In this document: in pieces, positions 8,248 to 16,124 of the stretch
Numbering within the stretch: position 1 is the stretch's first letter
Layout of the letters: every line of letters begins with the position of its first letter
Origin: Clostridiaceae bacterium
GTDB lineage: Bacteria; Bacillota; Clostridia; Clostridiales; Clostridiaceae
Length of the DNA stretch: 64,000 bases
Assembly (NCBI GenBank): GCA_902363375.1
Contig: CABIZX010000001.1
Coordinates: 1,364,001 to 1,428,000 of the forward strand
Reading direction: 5' to 3'
The notes under the pieces: generated by a model
What the model was told of the DNA's origin: nothing
What the model saw: only the letters and a program-made list of their open reading frames with translations
Databases searched by the model: none
Made by a program: the position numbers and the translations under genes

Positions 8248-9335
8248 GATTTATTTTCCTCCAATTTTTTATTTATATTTTCCAAAGACATGTTTGGATT
8301 GATAGTATCTTTATGTGTTATTGCTAAAGATGAACAGGCTGAAGCAAATTTCAAAGTATCTAGAAGCTCAAATTTGTTCATACCAGAGTATACTAGTCCA
8401 GCTACAAATGCATCTCCTGCTCCATTAGCATTAATAACCTTAACCTTAGGTGGAATAAATAATCCTTTACTTATTCCATCATTATAATATACCCCTTCTT
8501 CACCTAAGCTTATAAATACATTTTTAACACCTAAACTAAAAAAGTAATCACTAACCTTTTCTACGTCTTCCATAGTATTAATTTTCATTCCAGATAAAAT
8601 TTCGGCTTCAATTTTATTAGGTTTAATAGTATGAAACTTATGAATTACATCTTTCACCTTGATGGCCTTAGATGAGGAAACAGTGTCTAAAAAGAATTTC
8701 GTGTTTTTGAAATTACTAACCACATACTCTATTACATCTTTAGGAATATTAGTATCGATTATGCATATTCTTGAGTTTTCAATTATAGATTTTTTAGTTT
8801 TGATAAATTCTATAGTCATCTTGTTATATATATCCATAGATGAGATAGCTACCTTCATATCTCCAGAGTTATCAAGAACGGACATATATATAGATGTAGA
8901 TTCTCCATCTAACTTAAGACTATGTTCTAAATCTAAGCCAATTTCTCGCCCTTCATCTATGACCTTACGCCCATAAATATCATTACCTATAACAGAAATT
9001 AGTTTTGTAGAAATCTCTAATCTAGCTAAGTTTTCACCTATATTTCTACCAACTCCTCCTAAAGAAAACTTTATATTCCCAGGATTGGAATCATTAAGTC
9101 TTAGTTCATTATTAGAAAATCCTACTATATCTATATTAGTCCCTCCAATTATAGATACAAAATTTTCTTTGTTCATTACATACCCTCTGCCTGAGATATA
9201 TCCTTTCTTTATAAGATTTCCTATATGAACTCCTACAGATGATCTGGTAATCTTAAGAATATCCGCTATTTCATTTTGAGATATTAAGGGATTATCCTTT
9301 ATAAGATTTAATATTTCTTCTTCTCTATTTGTCAT
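8241..9335 (-). CDS. psuK: pseudouridine kinase with N-terminal winged helix
   Basis: A PfkB-family carbohydrate kinase that phosphorylates pseudouridine. The first 55 residues or so are a winged-helix DNA-binding domain (ILNLIKDNPLISQNEIADIL, then a recognition helix SSVGVHIGNLIKKG). The kinase part follows with FVSIIGGTNIDIVG and the C-terminal signature NGAGDAFVAGLVYSG, which includes the catalytic Asp. This fused layout is known in the family and suggests that the enzyme represses its own operon in response to substrate. Two adjacent ATGs compete; 9335 is better placed (6 bases after GAGGAG) than 9338. A palindrome just upstream is a ready operator. Confidence 0.9.
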   Translation of the reverse strand: MTNREEEILNLIKDNPLISQNEIADILKITRSSVGVHIGNLIKKGYISGRGYVMNKENFVSIIGGTNIDIVGFSNNELRLNDSNPGNIKFSLGGVGRNIGENLARLEISTKLISVIGNDIYGRKVIDEGREIGLDLEHSLKLDGESTSIYMSVLDNSGDMKVAISSMDIYNKMTIEFIKTKKSIIENSRICIIDTNIPKDVIEYVVSNFKNTKFFLDTVSSSKAIKVKDVIHKFHTIKPNKIEAEILSGMKINTMEDVEKVSDYFFSLGVKNVFISLGEEGVYYNDGISKGLFIPPKVKVINANGAGDAFVAGLVYSGMNKFELLDTLKFASACSSLAITHKDTINPNMSLENINKKLEENKSC

Positions 9336-9363
9336 CATATTCTCCTCTTAATATTTCTTTATT

Positions 9364-9383
9364 AGATAAACATTTGTTTATCT
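9364..9383. promoter_or_regulatory. palindromic operator candidate of psuK-psuG
   Basis: AGATAAAC-ATTT-GTTTATCT, a perfect 8+4+8 palindrome, with a further half site GTTTATC at 9386-9392. It overlaps the predicted start of transcription, so binding would block the operon. The winged helix in PsuK is the obvious candidate to bind it. Confidence 0.6.
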
Positions 9384-9384
9384 G

Positions 9385-9413
9385 AGTTTATCATATTCTA
9401 AATTAACATGCAA
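9385..9413 (-). promoter_or_regulatory. psuK-psuG promoter
   Basis: On the minus strand: TTGCAT (9413-9408), 17-base spacer, TAAACT (9390-9385). Transcription should start near 9378, inside the palindrome. Confidence 0.6.
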
Positions 9414-9481
9414 TACTATTTTACCCAATAGATTTTAATATAATAATTTTTATCTTTAATATATTGAAATTATTTTAAATT

Positions 9482-9545
9482 ATATAATACATAATTTATA
9501 TACACATAAATAATCTTTTCTCCCCACATAAATTATGTATTATAT
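9482..9545. repeat. 17-base inverted repeat in the psuK/rnfC divergent region
   Basis: Perfect 17-base arms (9482-9498 and 9529-9545) separated by 30 bases that include a CTCCCC tract. It lies about 70 bases upstream of the rnf -35 box. It may be a cruciform, a distant operator or a leftover terminator; nothing else in this 370-base gap codes for protein. Confidence 0.5.
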
Positions 9546-9614
9546 GGAATTTATTTTTTCAATTTATTAACTATAATTTTAGTAATTTTAAAATTATATA
9601 AACAATGGAATATA

Positions 9615-9643
9615 TTGCGCCATAAAGATTTTCGAGTTATAAT
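9615..9643 (+). promoter_or_regulatory. rnf operon promoter
   Basis: TTGCGC (9615-9620), 17-base spacer and perfect TATAAT (9638-9643). A 60-base leader follows in which ACTATAGGA occurs twice (9653-9661 and 9691-9699), the second copy just before the ribosome site. Confidence 0.65.
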
Positions 9644-9712
9644 AAAGTTTGTACTATAGGAGTCATTAATACAATGTCTTTGTAATTCATACTATAGGAA
9701 TGGAGGAATATT

Positions 9713-11032
9713 ATGGGACTTTTAACTTTTAAACGAGGCATTCATCCACCTCATGGAAAACATTTTTCAGAAAAAAAAGAAATTGAAACCTATCTCCCAA
9801 AGGGTGATTTAGTGTTCCCTATGAGCCAACATATAGGAGCTCCATGTGAACCAATTGTAAAAAAGGGAGACAAGGTACTGGTTGGACAAAAAATAGGTGC
9901 TAGCACTTCTTTTGTTTCATCTAATATCTATTCTAGTGTATCTGGAATCGTTAAAAATGTAACACCTATGCTTACATCTAGCGGTTCAAAAGTTATGAGC
10001 ATAGTTATTGAAAACGACAATAACTATGAAGAATCAAACTTTACCCCACATGAAAATTACAAAAATTTATCTAATGCTGAATTATTAGAATTAATTCAGG
10101 AAGCTGGTATTGTTGGACTTGGTGGAGCATGCTTTCCAACTCATGTTAAACTTAATCCACCAAAAGAATGCACTATTGATACCATCATAATCAACGGAGC
10201 TGAATGTGAACCATACTTGACTTGCGACCATCAGCTAATGTTACAGCATTCAAAAGAAATAGCTGAAGGTTTGGAAATTGTTGCTCAAATGTTTCCAAAT
10301 GCAAAAATCTTTTTAGGTATTGAGAACAATAAAAATGACGCTATAACAATAATGAAAGCGGTTGTAGAATCAATTAAAAATGTTGAGGTAGCAGAACTTA
10401 AAACTAAATACCCTCAAGGAGCTGAAAAGCAATTAATTTATTCTGTAACTAAAAGAGAAGTGCCAACTGGAAAGTTGCCTGCAGATGTTGGATGCATAGT
10501 TCAAAATGTAGCCACTATATTTGCTATAAGAGAAGCAGTTATTCTTGGTAAACCACTTACAGAAAGAATAGTTACTGTTACTGGTGGAGCTGTAAAAACT
10601 CCTAAAAATATTAAAGTTAAATTTGGTACAAGCTTAAAAGAACTTATTGATTATTGTGATGGATTTAACGAAGAACCTATTAAGATTATTAGTGGTGGTC
10701 CTATGATGGGAACTGCACTATTCACTTTAGACATTCCTGCAATCAAAGGTACTTCAGGTCTACTTTGCCTTACAAAGGCTGAAGCTGTACCAACCATTGA
10801 GTCAAATTGTATAAGATGCGGAAAATGCGTTAATGCATGCCCAATGTTCTTATTACCTAATAAACTTAATGCCCTAGTTGTAAGAGGCAATTATGAAGGT
10901 TTTGAACAGTTTGGCGGACTTAACTGTATTGAATGTGGTGCTTGTAGCTATTCTTGCCCTGCTAAGAGAAATTTAACTCAATCTTGTAAAGAGGGTAAAA
11001 AAAGAGTTATGGCTAATAGAAAGAAAAAGTAG
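9713..11032 (+). CDS. rnfC: Rnf complex subunit C (electron-input Fe-S/flavin protein)
   Basis: RnfC is the peripheral NADH-side subunit of the ferredoxin:NAD+ oxidoreductase, which couples this electron transfer to Na+ or H+ export. The 439 residues begin FKRGIHPPHGK, as in the family, and carry the flavin/NAD domain signature VGLGGACFPTHVKL. Two 4Fe-4S motifs sit near the end, CIRCGKCVNACP (about 366-377) and CIECGACSYSCP (about 405-416). A GGAGG site precedes the ATG. It is first of six tightly packed genes in the order C-D-G-E-A-B, the order found in clostridia and acetogens. Confidence 0.97.
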   Translation: MGLLTFKRGIHPPHGKHFSEKKEIETYLPKGDLVFPMSQHIGAPCEPIVKKGDKVLVGQKIGASTSFVSSNIYSSVSGIVKNVTPMLTSSGSKVMSIVIENDNNYEESNFTPHENYKNLSNAELLELIQEAGIVGLGGACFPTHVKLNPPKECTIDTIIINGAECEPYLTCDHQLMLQHSKEIAEGLEIVAQMFPNAKIFLGIENNKNDAITIMKAVVESIKNVEVAELKTKYPQGAEKQLIYSVTKREVPTGKLPADVGCIVQNVATIFAIREAVILGKPLTERIVTVTGGAVKTPKNIKVKFGTSLKELIDYCDGFNEEPIKIISGGPMMGTALFTLDIPAIKGTSGLLCLTKAEAVPTIESNCIRCGKCVNACPMFLLPNKLNALVVRGNYEGFEQFGGLNCIECGACSYSCPAKRNLTQSCKEGKKRVMANRKKK

Positions 11033-11043
11033 AGGTGAACATA

Positions 11044-11979
11044 ATGTCTGGAAATTTATATAATGTATCAGTATCGCCACATATTAAATCTAAGGAAACA
11101 GTTCCAACTGTAATGAGAGATGTGCTAATTGCATTATTACCAGCTACTGTAGCAGGTATTTACTTCTTTGGAGTTGATGCAGCCTTAGTTATAATAACAG
11201 CTATTGTTTCTGCAATGCTTAGCGAATACTTATTTAACAAAATTACTAAAAGACCAAATTCATTAAAGGATTTAAGTGCAGTAATTACTGGACTATTACT
11301 TGCTTTTAACTTACCACCTACACTTCCACTTTGGATGGTTGCTGTTGGTAGTGCATTTGCTATTATTGTTGTTAAATGCTTTTTTGGTGGTCTTGGTCAA
11401 AATATCATAAACCCAGCCCTTGCTGGAAGAGCCTTCTTGCTTGCTGCATACCCAAGTCAAATGACTGAATGGACTTTAAATGGTATCAGTAAAGCTACTC
11501 CACTAGCTATTCTTCGTAACGGTGGTGGATTACTTCCTGATACTATGGATGTATTTTTAGGTGCTAATGTAGCTGGGTGTATAGGAGAAGTTTCAGCTTT
11601 AGCACTACTTATAGGTGGAGCTTACCTATTATATAGGAAAGTTATAACATGGCATATTCCTGCTACATATATTGCTACAGTTTTTGTAATCACTACAGTA
11701 TTAGGTAGAGATGGATTTATGCAAGGAAATGGAATATATGAAATATTCATTGGTGGATTAATGCTTGGAGCTATATTCATGGCTACTGATTACACTACTT
11801 CTCCTATGACTAAAACAGGTCAAGTTATATTTGGTGTAGGTTGTGGTCTATTAACATCATTAATTCGTTTATATGGTGGATATGCTGAAGGTGTTTCTTA
11901 TTCAATCCTAATAATGAACTTATTAGTTCCAATGATTGATAAATGGACAAGTCCACGTGTGTTCGGAGGTGCGAAATAA
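11044..11979 (+). CDS. rnfD: Rnf complex membrane flavoprotein D
   Basis: A 311-residue membrane subunit with about nine or ten helices, homologous to NqrB. SPHIKSKETVPTVMRDVLIA at the start and INPALAGRAFLLAAYP are family signatures. SKATPL puts Thr152 where FMN is covalently attached in RnfD/NqrB, and DYTTSPMTKTGQ is the conserved late loop. I placed the start at the ATG at 11044, behind AGAGGTG; an in-frame GTG at 11035 is closer to that site than usual. The stop shares one base with the rnfG start. Confidence 0.96.
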   Translation: MSGNLYNVSVSPHIKSKETVPTVMRDVLIALLPATVAGIYFFGVDAALVIITAIVSAMLSEYLFNKITKRPNSLKDLSAVITGLLLAFNLPPTLPLWMVAVGSAFAIIVVKCFFGGLGQNIINPALAGRAFLLAAYPSQMTEWTLNGISKATPLAILRNGGGLLPDTMDVFLGANVAGCIGEVSALALLIGGAYLLYRKVITWHIPATYIATVFVITTVLGRDGFMQGNGIYEIFIGGLMLGAIFMATDYTTSPMTKTGQVIFGVGCGLLTSLIRLYGGYAEGVSYSILIMNLLVPMIDKWTSPRVFGGAK

Positions 11980-12524
11980 TGAAAGAAAATTTAAAATTAG
12001 GAGGAACTTTACTTGCAATTACTGCAATTGCTGGCCTAATTCTTGCATTTGCTTATGATATTACTAGAGCACCAATTGAAGCTAAGGCCAAAGCTGAACA
12101 AGCTGCAGCTATGAAAGTCGTATTAGAAGCAGAGGATTTTACAGAATTAACAAGTGATATCACTGATGAAAATATTACAGGCATATTTGAAGCTAAAACT
12201 GGAGGAAACGATGCTGGATACGTATTTAAGGTTAACTCTTCAGGTTATGGTGGAAAAATTGAATTAATGGTTGGTATTAACGGTGAAGGCTCTGTTTCTG
12301 GAATTGAGATTTTAAGTCATACTGAAACTCCTGGTCTTGGTTCTAAAGCAAAGGACGACCCAACTTTCGCAGAACAGTTTAAAGGTCTTCCTACTGAGGC
12401 TGAGCTTGCTGTTGGCTCAGATATTGAAGCAATTACTGGTGCAACAATCACTTCTAAAGCAGTAACTAGTGGTGTAAATACTGCTATAAATTATTACAAT
12501 ACAAACTTGAAAGGAGCAAAGTAG
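11979..12524 (+). CDS. rnfG: Rnf complex flavoprotein G
   Basis: A 181-residue subunit with one N-terminal membrane helix (about 8-27) and an extracytoplasmic FMN-binding domain. GSDIEAITGATITSKAV contains the [ST]GAT motif; Thr156 should carry covalent FMN. The start ATG overlaps the rnfD stop by one base (TAATG) and sits behind GGAGGTG inside rnfD. A longer in-frame reading from 11943 has no ribosome site and would overlap rnfD needlessly. Confidence 0.95.
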   Translation: MKENLKLGGTLLAITAIAGLILAFAYDITRAPIEAKAKAEQAAAMKVVLEAEDFTELTSDITDENITGIFEAKTGGNDAGYVFKVNSSGYGGKIELMVGINGEGSVSGIEILSHTETPGLGSKAKDDPTFAEQFKGLPTEAELAVGSDIEAITGATITSKAVTSGVNTAINYYNTNLKGAK

Positions 12525-12525
12525 A

Positions 12526-13143
12526 ATGAAAGAGTTAATTAATAGATTAAAAACAGGTATTATTACAGAAAACCCAGTTTTCATACAAGTACTAGCTATG
12601 TGTCCTACTCTTGCTGTTACAAGCAGTGTTAAAAATGCTGCTGGTATGGCTCTTGCTGCTACCGTGGTATTAATTGGATCAAATGCTGTTATCTCTTTAA
12701 TAAGAAAACTTGTTCCTGACAAAATTAGAATACCGGCTTATATTGTAGTTATCGCTACATTTGTTACTTTAATACAGTTCTTACTTGAGGCTTATATTCC
12801 TGATTTATATAAATCTCTTGGAATATTCTTACCTCTTATCGTTGTTAACTGTGTTATCCTAGGTAGAGCTGAAGCTTATGCTTCTAAAAACAAGGTATTA
12901 CCTTCAATTTTTGATGCTATTGGTATGGGACTTGGATTTGGTCTTGCTATAGTTATATTAGCAACTTTCAGAGAAATTATTGGTAATGGAACATTCTACG
13001 GGCTTCAAATACTACCAAAATCTTATATTCCAGCTATGGTTATGACATCTGCTCCTGGAGCTTTCATAACTCTTGGTATACTTCTAGCTAGTTTAAATCA
13101 ATATAAGATTTCAAAAGCTAAAAAAGCTAAAACTACAAGATAA
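12526..13143 (+). CDS. rnfE: Rnf complex membrane subunit E
   Basis: A 205-residue integral membrane subunit with six helices, paired with RnfA in the core of the complex. Typical sequences are NPVFIQVLAMCPTLAVT near the start and the loop SLGIFLPLIVVNCVILGRAEA, where a Cys binds the membrane iron-sulfur cluster. It starts two bases after the rnfG stop, behind AAAGGAG. It ends with a lysine-rich tail. Confidence 0.96.
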   Translation: MKELINRLKTGIITENPVFIQVLAMCPTLAVTSSVKNAAGMALAATVVLIGSNAVISLIRKLVPDKIRIPAYIVVIATFVTLIQFLLEAYIPDLYKSLGIFLPLIVVNCVILGRAEAYASKNKVLPSIFDAIGMGLGFGLAIVILATFREIIGNGTFYGLQILPKSYIPAMVMTSAPGAFITLGILLASLNQYKISKAKKAKTTR

Positions 13144-13158
13144 GGAAGGTGAAATTTA

Positions 13159-13737
13159 ATGAAAGAATTGTTTACTATATTTATAGGAGCCCTTCTAGTT
13201 AATAACGTAATATTAGGGCAATTTCTAGGTATATGTTCCTTCCTTGGAGTTTCTCAAAAGACAGAAACTGCTAAAGGTATGGGTGCAGCTGTTACCTTTG
13301 TAATGTTACTAGCTACTCTTATTACCTTCGTGGTAAATAAGTTAATTTTAATTCCTTTCAAAATGGAATATCTATCAACCCTAGCTTTTATCCTTGTTAT
13401 TGCAGCTCTAGTACAATTTGTTGAGATTGTTATTAAAAAAATCCAACCGGGTCTTTATAGATCTTTAGGTATATTCTTACCTCTTATCACAACTAACTGT
13501 GCCGTACTTGGTGTTGCTGTTACAAACATAGATAAAGGTTATGGATTAGCTCAATCACTATCTAATACTCTTGGATCAGCTCTTGGATATGTACTTGCTA
13601 TAGTAATACTTGCAGGATTAAGAGAAAGAATGGAAGATAATACTGACATGCCAGCTGCATTCAGAGGATTACCAATATCTCTAATAACTGCTGGATTAAT
13701 GGCTATTGCTTTCTATGGATTTAGCGGTTTAGTTTAA
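13159..13737 (+). CDS. rnfA: Rnf complex membrane subunit A
   Basis: A 192-residue paralogue of RnfE with six helices in opposite topology. NNVILGQFLGICSFLGVS at the start and the loop SLGIFLPLITTNCAVLGVAV match RnfA closely; the Cys in each half helps bind the shared membrane 2Fe-2S cluster. An AAGGAAGGTG site lies in the 15-base gap after rnfE. Confidence 0.96.
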   Translation: MKELFTIFIGALLVNNVILGQFLGICSFLGVSQKTETAKGMGAAVTFVMLLATLITFVVNKLILIPFKMEYLSTLAFILVIAALVQFVEIVIKKIQPGLYRSLGIFLPLITTNCAVLGVAVTNIDKGYGLAQSLSNTLGSALGYVLAIVILAGLRERMEDNTDMPAAFRGLPISLITAGLMAIAFYGFSGLV

Positions 13738-13751
13738 AGGAGGGAATTTAA

Positions 13752-14642
13752 ATGGATTTATCAAATTTAGTGGCTCCTGTAGTCAGTCTAGGTGGTCTTG
13801 GATTAGTATTTGGTGCCCTATTAGGATATGCAAACAGTAAATTTAAAGTAGAAGTTGATGAAAGAATCCCTCTAGTAAGAGAATGTTTACCAGGCGCTAA
13901 TTGTGGTGGATGCGGTTTTGCTGGATGTGATGCTTATGCTGAAGCTGTAGTTATGGGTACAGCTCCTACTAATAAATGTAGTCCTGGTGGTGCTGAGGCA
14001 GTTTCAAAAATATCTTCAATTCTTGGAGTTGAAGCTGAAGTCTCTGAACCTATGGTAGCTTTTGTAAGATGTAAAGGAACTCCTGATGTTGCAAGAGAAA
14101 AATACAACTATGTTGGAATTTTAGATTGTAACCAAGCTTCTGTAGCCCCAGGTGGTGGTTCTAAAGCTTGTGAATTTGGTTGCCTTGGTCTTGGTTCTTG
14201 TGTTAAAGCTTGTGAATTTGATGCATTATCTGTAGTTAATGGAGTAGCATATGTAGATGAGGAAAAATGTGTTGCTTGTGGTGCTTGTATTCCTGCTTGT
14301 CCTAAAGCAATAATTCACTTTGTACCTAAAAAATCTAAAGTTAGAATAGATTGTAATAGCAAGAGTAAAGGAAAAGATGTTATTGATGCTTGCGACGTTG
14401 GATGTATAGGTTGTGGTATCTGTATGAAAAACTGTCCTAAAGAGGCTATTACAATAGTTAATAATATTCCTATATTTGACTATAGTAAATGTGTTAATTG
14501 TGGAATATGCGCTAATAAATGTCCAAAAAATTCTATAATAAATCTTAGAAAACCAGCATTGAAGAAGGAAGCTATTCCAACTGCTAATAAAGCAACTAAT
14601 GAGTCTACTCCTTCTGCAGAAAATAATAATGCTACAGTATAA
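13752..14642 (+). CDS. rnfB: Rnf complex ferredoxin-type subunit B
   Basis: RnfB takes electrons from reduced ferredoxin. It has 296 residues: an N-terminal membrane helix (about 8-26), a CGGCGFAGCDAYA cluster motif (51-63, with a further Cys at 76), a CEFGCLGLGSCVKAC segment, and three classical ferredoxin motifs (CVACGACIPACP, CIGCGICMKNCP, CVNCGICANKCP). That is one more ferredoxin cluster than proteobacterial RnfB, as is usual in clostridia. A 25-residue low-complexity tail rich in A, T, N and S ends the protein. It closes the rnf set; an RseC-like gene follows after a hairpin. Confidence 0.96.
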   Translation: MDLSNLVAPVVSLGGLGLVFGALLGYANSKFKVEVDERIPLVRECLPGANCGGCGFAGCDAYAEAVVMGTAPTNKCSPGGAEAVSKISSILGVEAEVSEPMVAFVRCKGTPDVAREKYNYVGILDCNQASVAPGGGSKACEFGCLGLGSCVKACEFDALSVVNGVAYVDEEKCVACGACIPACPKAIIHFVPKKSKVRIDCNSKSKGKDVIDACDVGCIGCGICMKNCPKEAITIVNNIPIFDYSKCVNCGICANKCPKNSIINLRKPALKKEAIPTANKATNESTPSAENNNATV

Positions 14643-14664
14643 TAAAATTTAGTTTTATGTTATA

Positions 14665-14691
14665 ATATAGAAGGCTTATAGCCTTCTATAT
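14665..14691 (+). other. hairpin between rnfB and the RseC-like gene
   Basis: Twelve-base perfect arms (14665-14676 and 14680-14691) around a 3-base loop, 19 bases before the next start. No T run follows, so it may protect the rnf message or tune expression of the next gene rather than end transcription. Confidence 0.55.
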
Positions 14692-14709
14692 TCATTTGGG
14701 GGTGATTTT

Positions 14710-15126
14710 ATGCAAGAAGAAGGTATCATAAAAAAGATTAATGGAGATATAGCTACTGTTGCATTTGTTAAAAAAGGTGGTTGTGGTGGTGGATGTTCAT
14801 CTTGTAAATCTGGATGTCCTAAAGACACTATATTAGTGGAATTAGAAAATACACAAGCTGCTACAATTGGTGAAAAAGTCTTAGTATCTATGGATAATAA
14901 GGTTTTTAGTAATATGACATTTTGGGCATATGCCTTCCCTACTATTATTACAGTGATTACTCTTATAATATGTATTTACATATTTAATAAGCTTAATGTG
15001 ATTAATTCTGAAGTATATTCAGTATTAATAGCTTTAGTTTCCATGGTGATTTCCTATATGATTAGTGCTAAATTAAATAGAAAACAAGATAAATATTCAT
15101 TTAAAATGATGAAAAAATTAAATTAA
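14710..15126 (+). CDS. RseC/SoxR-reducing-system family membrane protein
   Basis: A 138-residue member of the RseC/RsxC-associated family. An N-terminal beta domain (EGIIKKINGDIATVAF) leads to a cysteine cluster, GGCGGGCSSCKSGCP (about 24-38), then two membrane helices (about 76-96 and 103-119) and a basic tail. Family members often sit with Rnf/Rsx complexes and are thought to help their redox function or assembly. The location directly after rnfB agrees. A GGGGGTGA site precedes the ATG. Confidence 0.85.
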   Translation: MQEEGIIKKINGDIATVAFVKKGGCGGGCSSCKSGCPKDTILVELENTQAATIGEKVLVSMDNKVFSNMTFWAYAFPTIITVITLIICIYIFNKLNVINSEVYSVLIALVSMVISYMISAKLNRKQDKYSFKMMKKLN

Positions 15127-15224
15127 TTATTAAATATATATTTATCCTTGCATTAATAAATATATATTAGCTAATATTATTTATTAATAGATTATTATAA
15201 AACTTAACAATTGGAGGTAAAAAA

Positions 15225-15893
15225 ATGAACATAGCATCAATGATTGATCATACTCTTTTAAAAGCTGAGGCGACTAAAGATCAAGTTATAAAGATTTGCG
15301 ATGAAGCAAAAGAATATAAATTTAAATCAGTATGTGTAAACTCTTGTTATACTGAATTAGTAGCAAAGGAACTTGAAGGTTCTGACGTACTTGTATGTAC
15401 CGTTGTAGGTTTTCCTTTAGGTGCCATGGATACTAAAGCTAAGGCTTTTGAAACTGCTAGAGCTATAGAGCTTGGAGCTAATGAAATAGATATGGTTATC
15501 AATATAGGAGCTTTGAAAGATAAAGATTACGATTTCGTAAAAAATGATATAAAAGAAGTTGTAGATACAGCTAAAGGAAAAGCTATTGTAAAAGTTATAT
15601 TAGAAACATGTTTATTAACTGAAGAAGAAAAAATTAAAGCATGTGAATTGTCTCAAGAGGCTGGTGCAGACTTTGTAAAAACTTCTACAGGTTTCAGTAC
15701 AGGTGGAGCTACACCTGAAGATATCGCTCTAATGAGGAAGGTTGTAGGTCCTAACATGGGCGTCAAAGCCTCAGGTGGAGTTCGTACTACTGAAGATGCA
15801 ATGAAAGTTATAAATGCTGGTGCCAATCGAATTGGTGCAAGCGCATCTATAGCAATTGCAGACAATTTGTCGAATGTTGATTCTGATTATTAA
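15225..15893 (+). CDS. deoC: deoxyribose-phosphate aldolase
   Basis: It splits 2-deoxyribose 5-phosphate to glyceraldehyde 3-phosphate and acetaldehyde in deoxynucleoside breakdown. The 222 residues have the expected TIM-barrel motifs: [11 protein letters not shown] near the start, [10 protein letters not shown] (D89), [15 protein letters not shown] with the Schiff-base Lys152, and [10 protein letters not shown] with Lys181. A TTGGAGGT site lies upstream. It stands alone, with a terminator after it. No deoxyribonucleoside phosphorylase genes are adjacent. Confidence 0.96.
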   Translation: MNIASMIDHTLLKAEATKDQVIKICDEAKEYKFKSVCVNSCYTELVAKELEGSDVLVCTVVGFPLGAMDTKAKAFETARAIELGANEIDMVINIGALKDKDYDFVKNDIKEVVDTAKGKAIVKVILETCLLTEEEKIKACELSQEAGADFVKTSTGFSTGGATPEDIALMRKVVGPNMGVKASGGVRTTEDAMKVINAGANRIGASASIAIADNLSNVDSDY

Positions 15894-15940
15894 AATTTAA
15901 CATTATTTTTCTAATTAAATAAATTATATTTCATTAATAA

Positions 15941-15976
15941 ATAAACCGCTATAAATACATAGCGGTTTATTTATTT
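15941..15976 (+). terminator. deoC intrinsic terminator
   Basis: Perfect 12-base arms (15941-15952 and 15959-15970) with a 6-base loop and T-rich tail. Confidence 0.85.
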
Positions 15977-16042
15977 TATTTTCGACTTTTATGTTAAGTT
16001 GTTGTTAAGTACGTTAACTTTGTTAAAACTTTGTCGTTTTTC

Positions 16043-16070
16043 TTGATATTATTCATAAATTGTTTAATAT
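16043..16070 (+). promoter_or_regulatory. promoter of NhaC-family copy 1
   Basis: TTGATA (16043-16048), 16-base spacer, TAATAT (16065-16070). The leader has only a short hairpin (ATAGAA 16079-16084 with TTCTAT 16096-16101), weaker than in copies 2 and 3, before the shared ATAGGGGGG ribosome site. Confidence 0.5.
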
Positions 16071-16124
16071 TATATGTGATAGAAAATTTAATAAATTCTA
16101 TTATTTTTATAGGGGGGATATAAA

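Noticed and set aside
12417..12722. 101-codon open frame opposite rnfG/rnfE
   Set aside because: It is fully antisense to two well supported genes and has no ribosome site or family signature.
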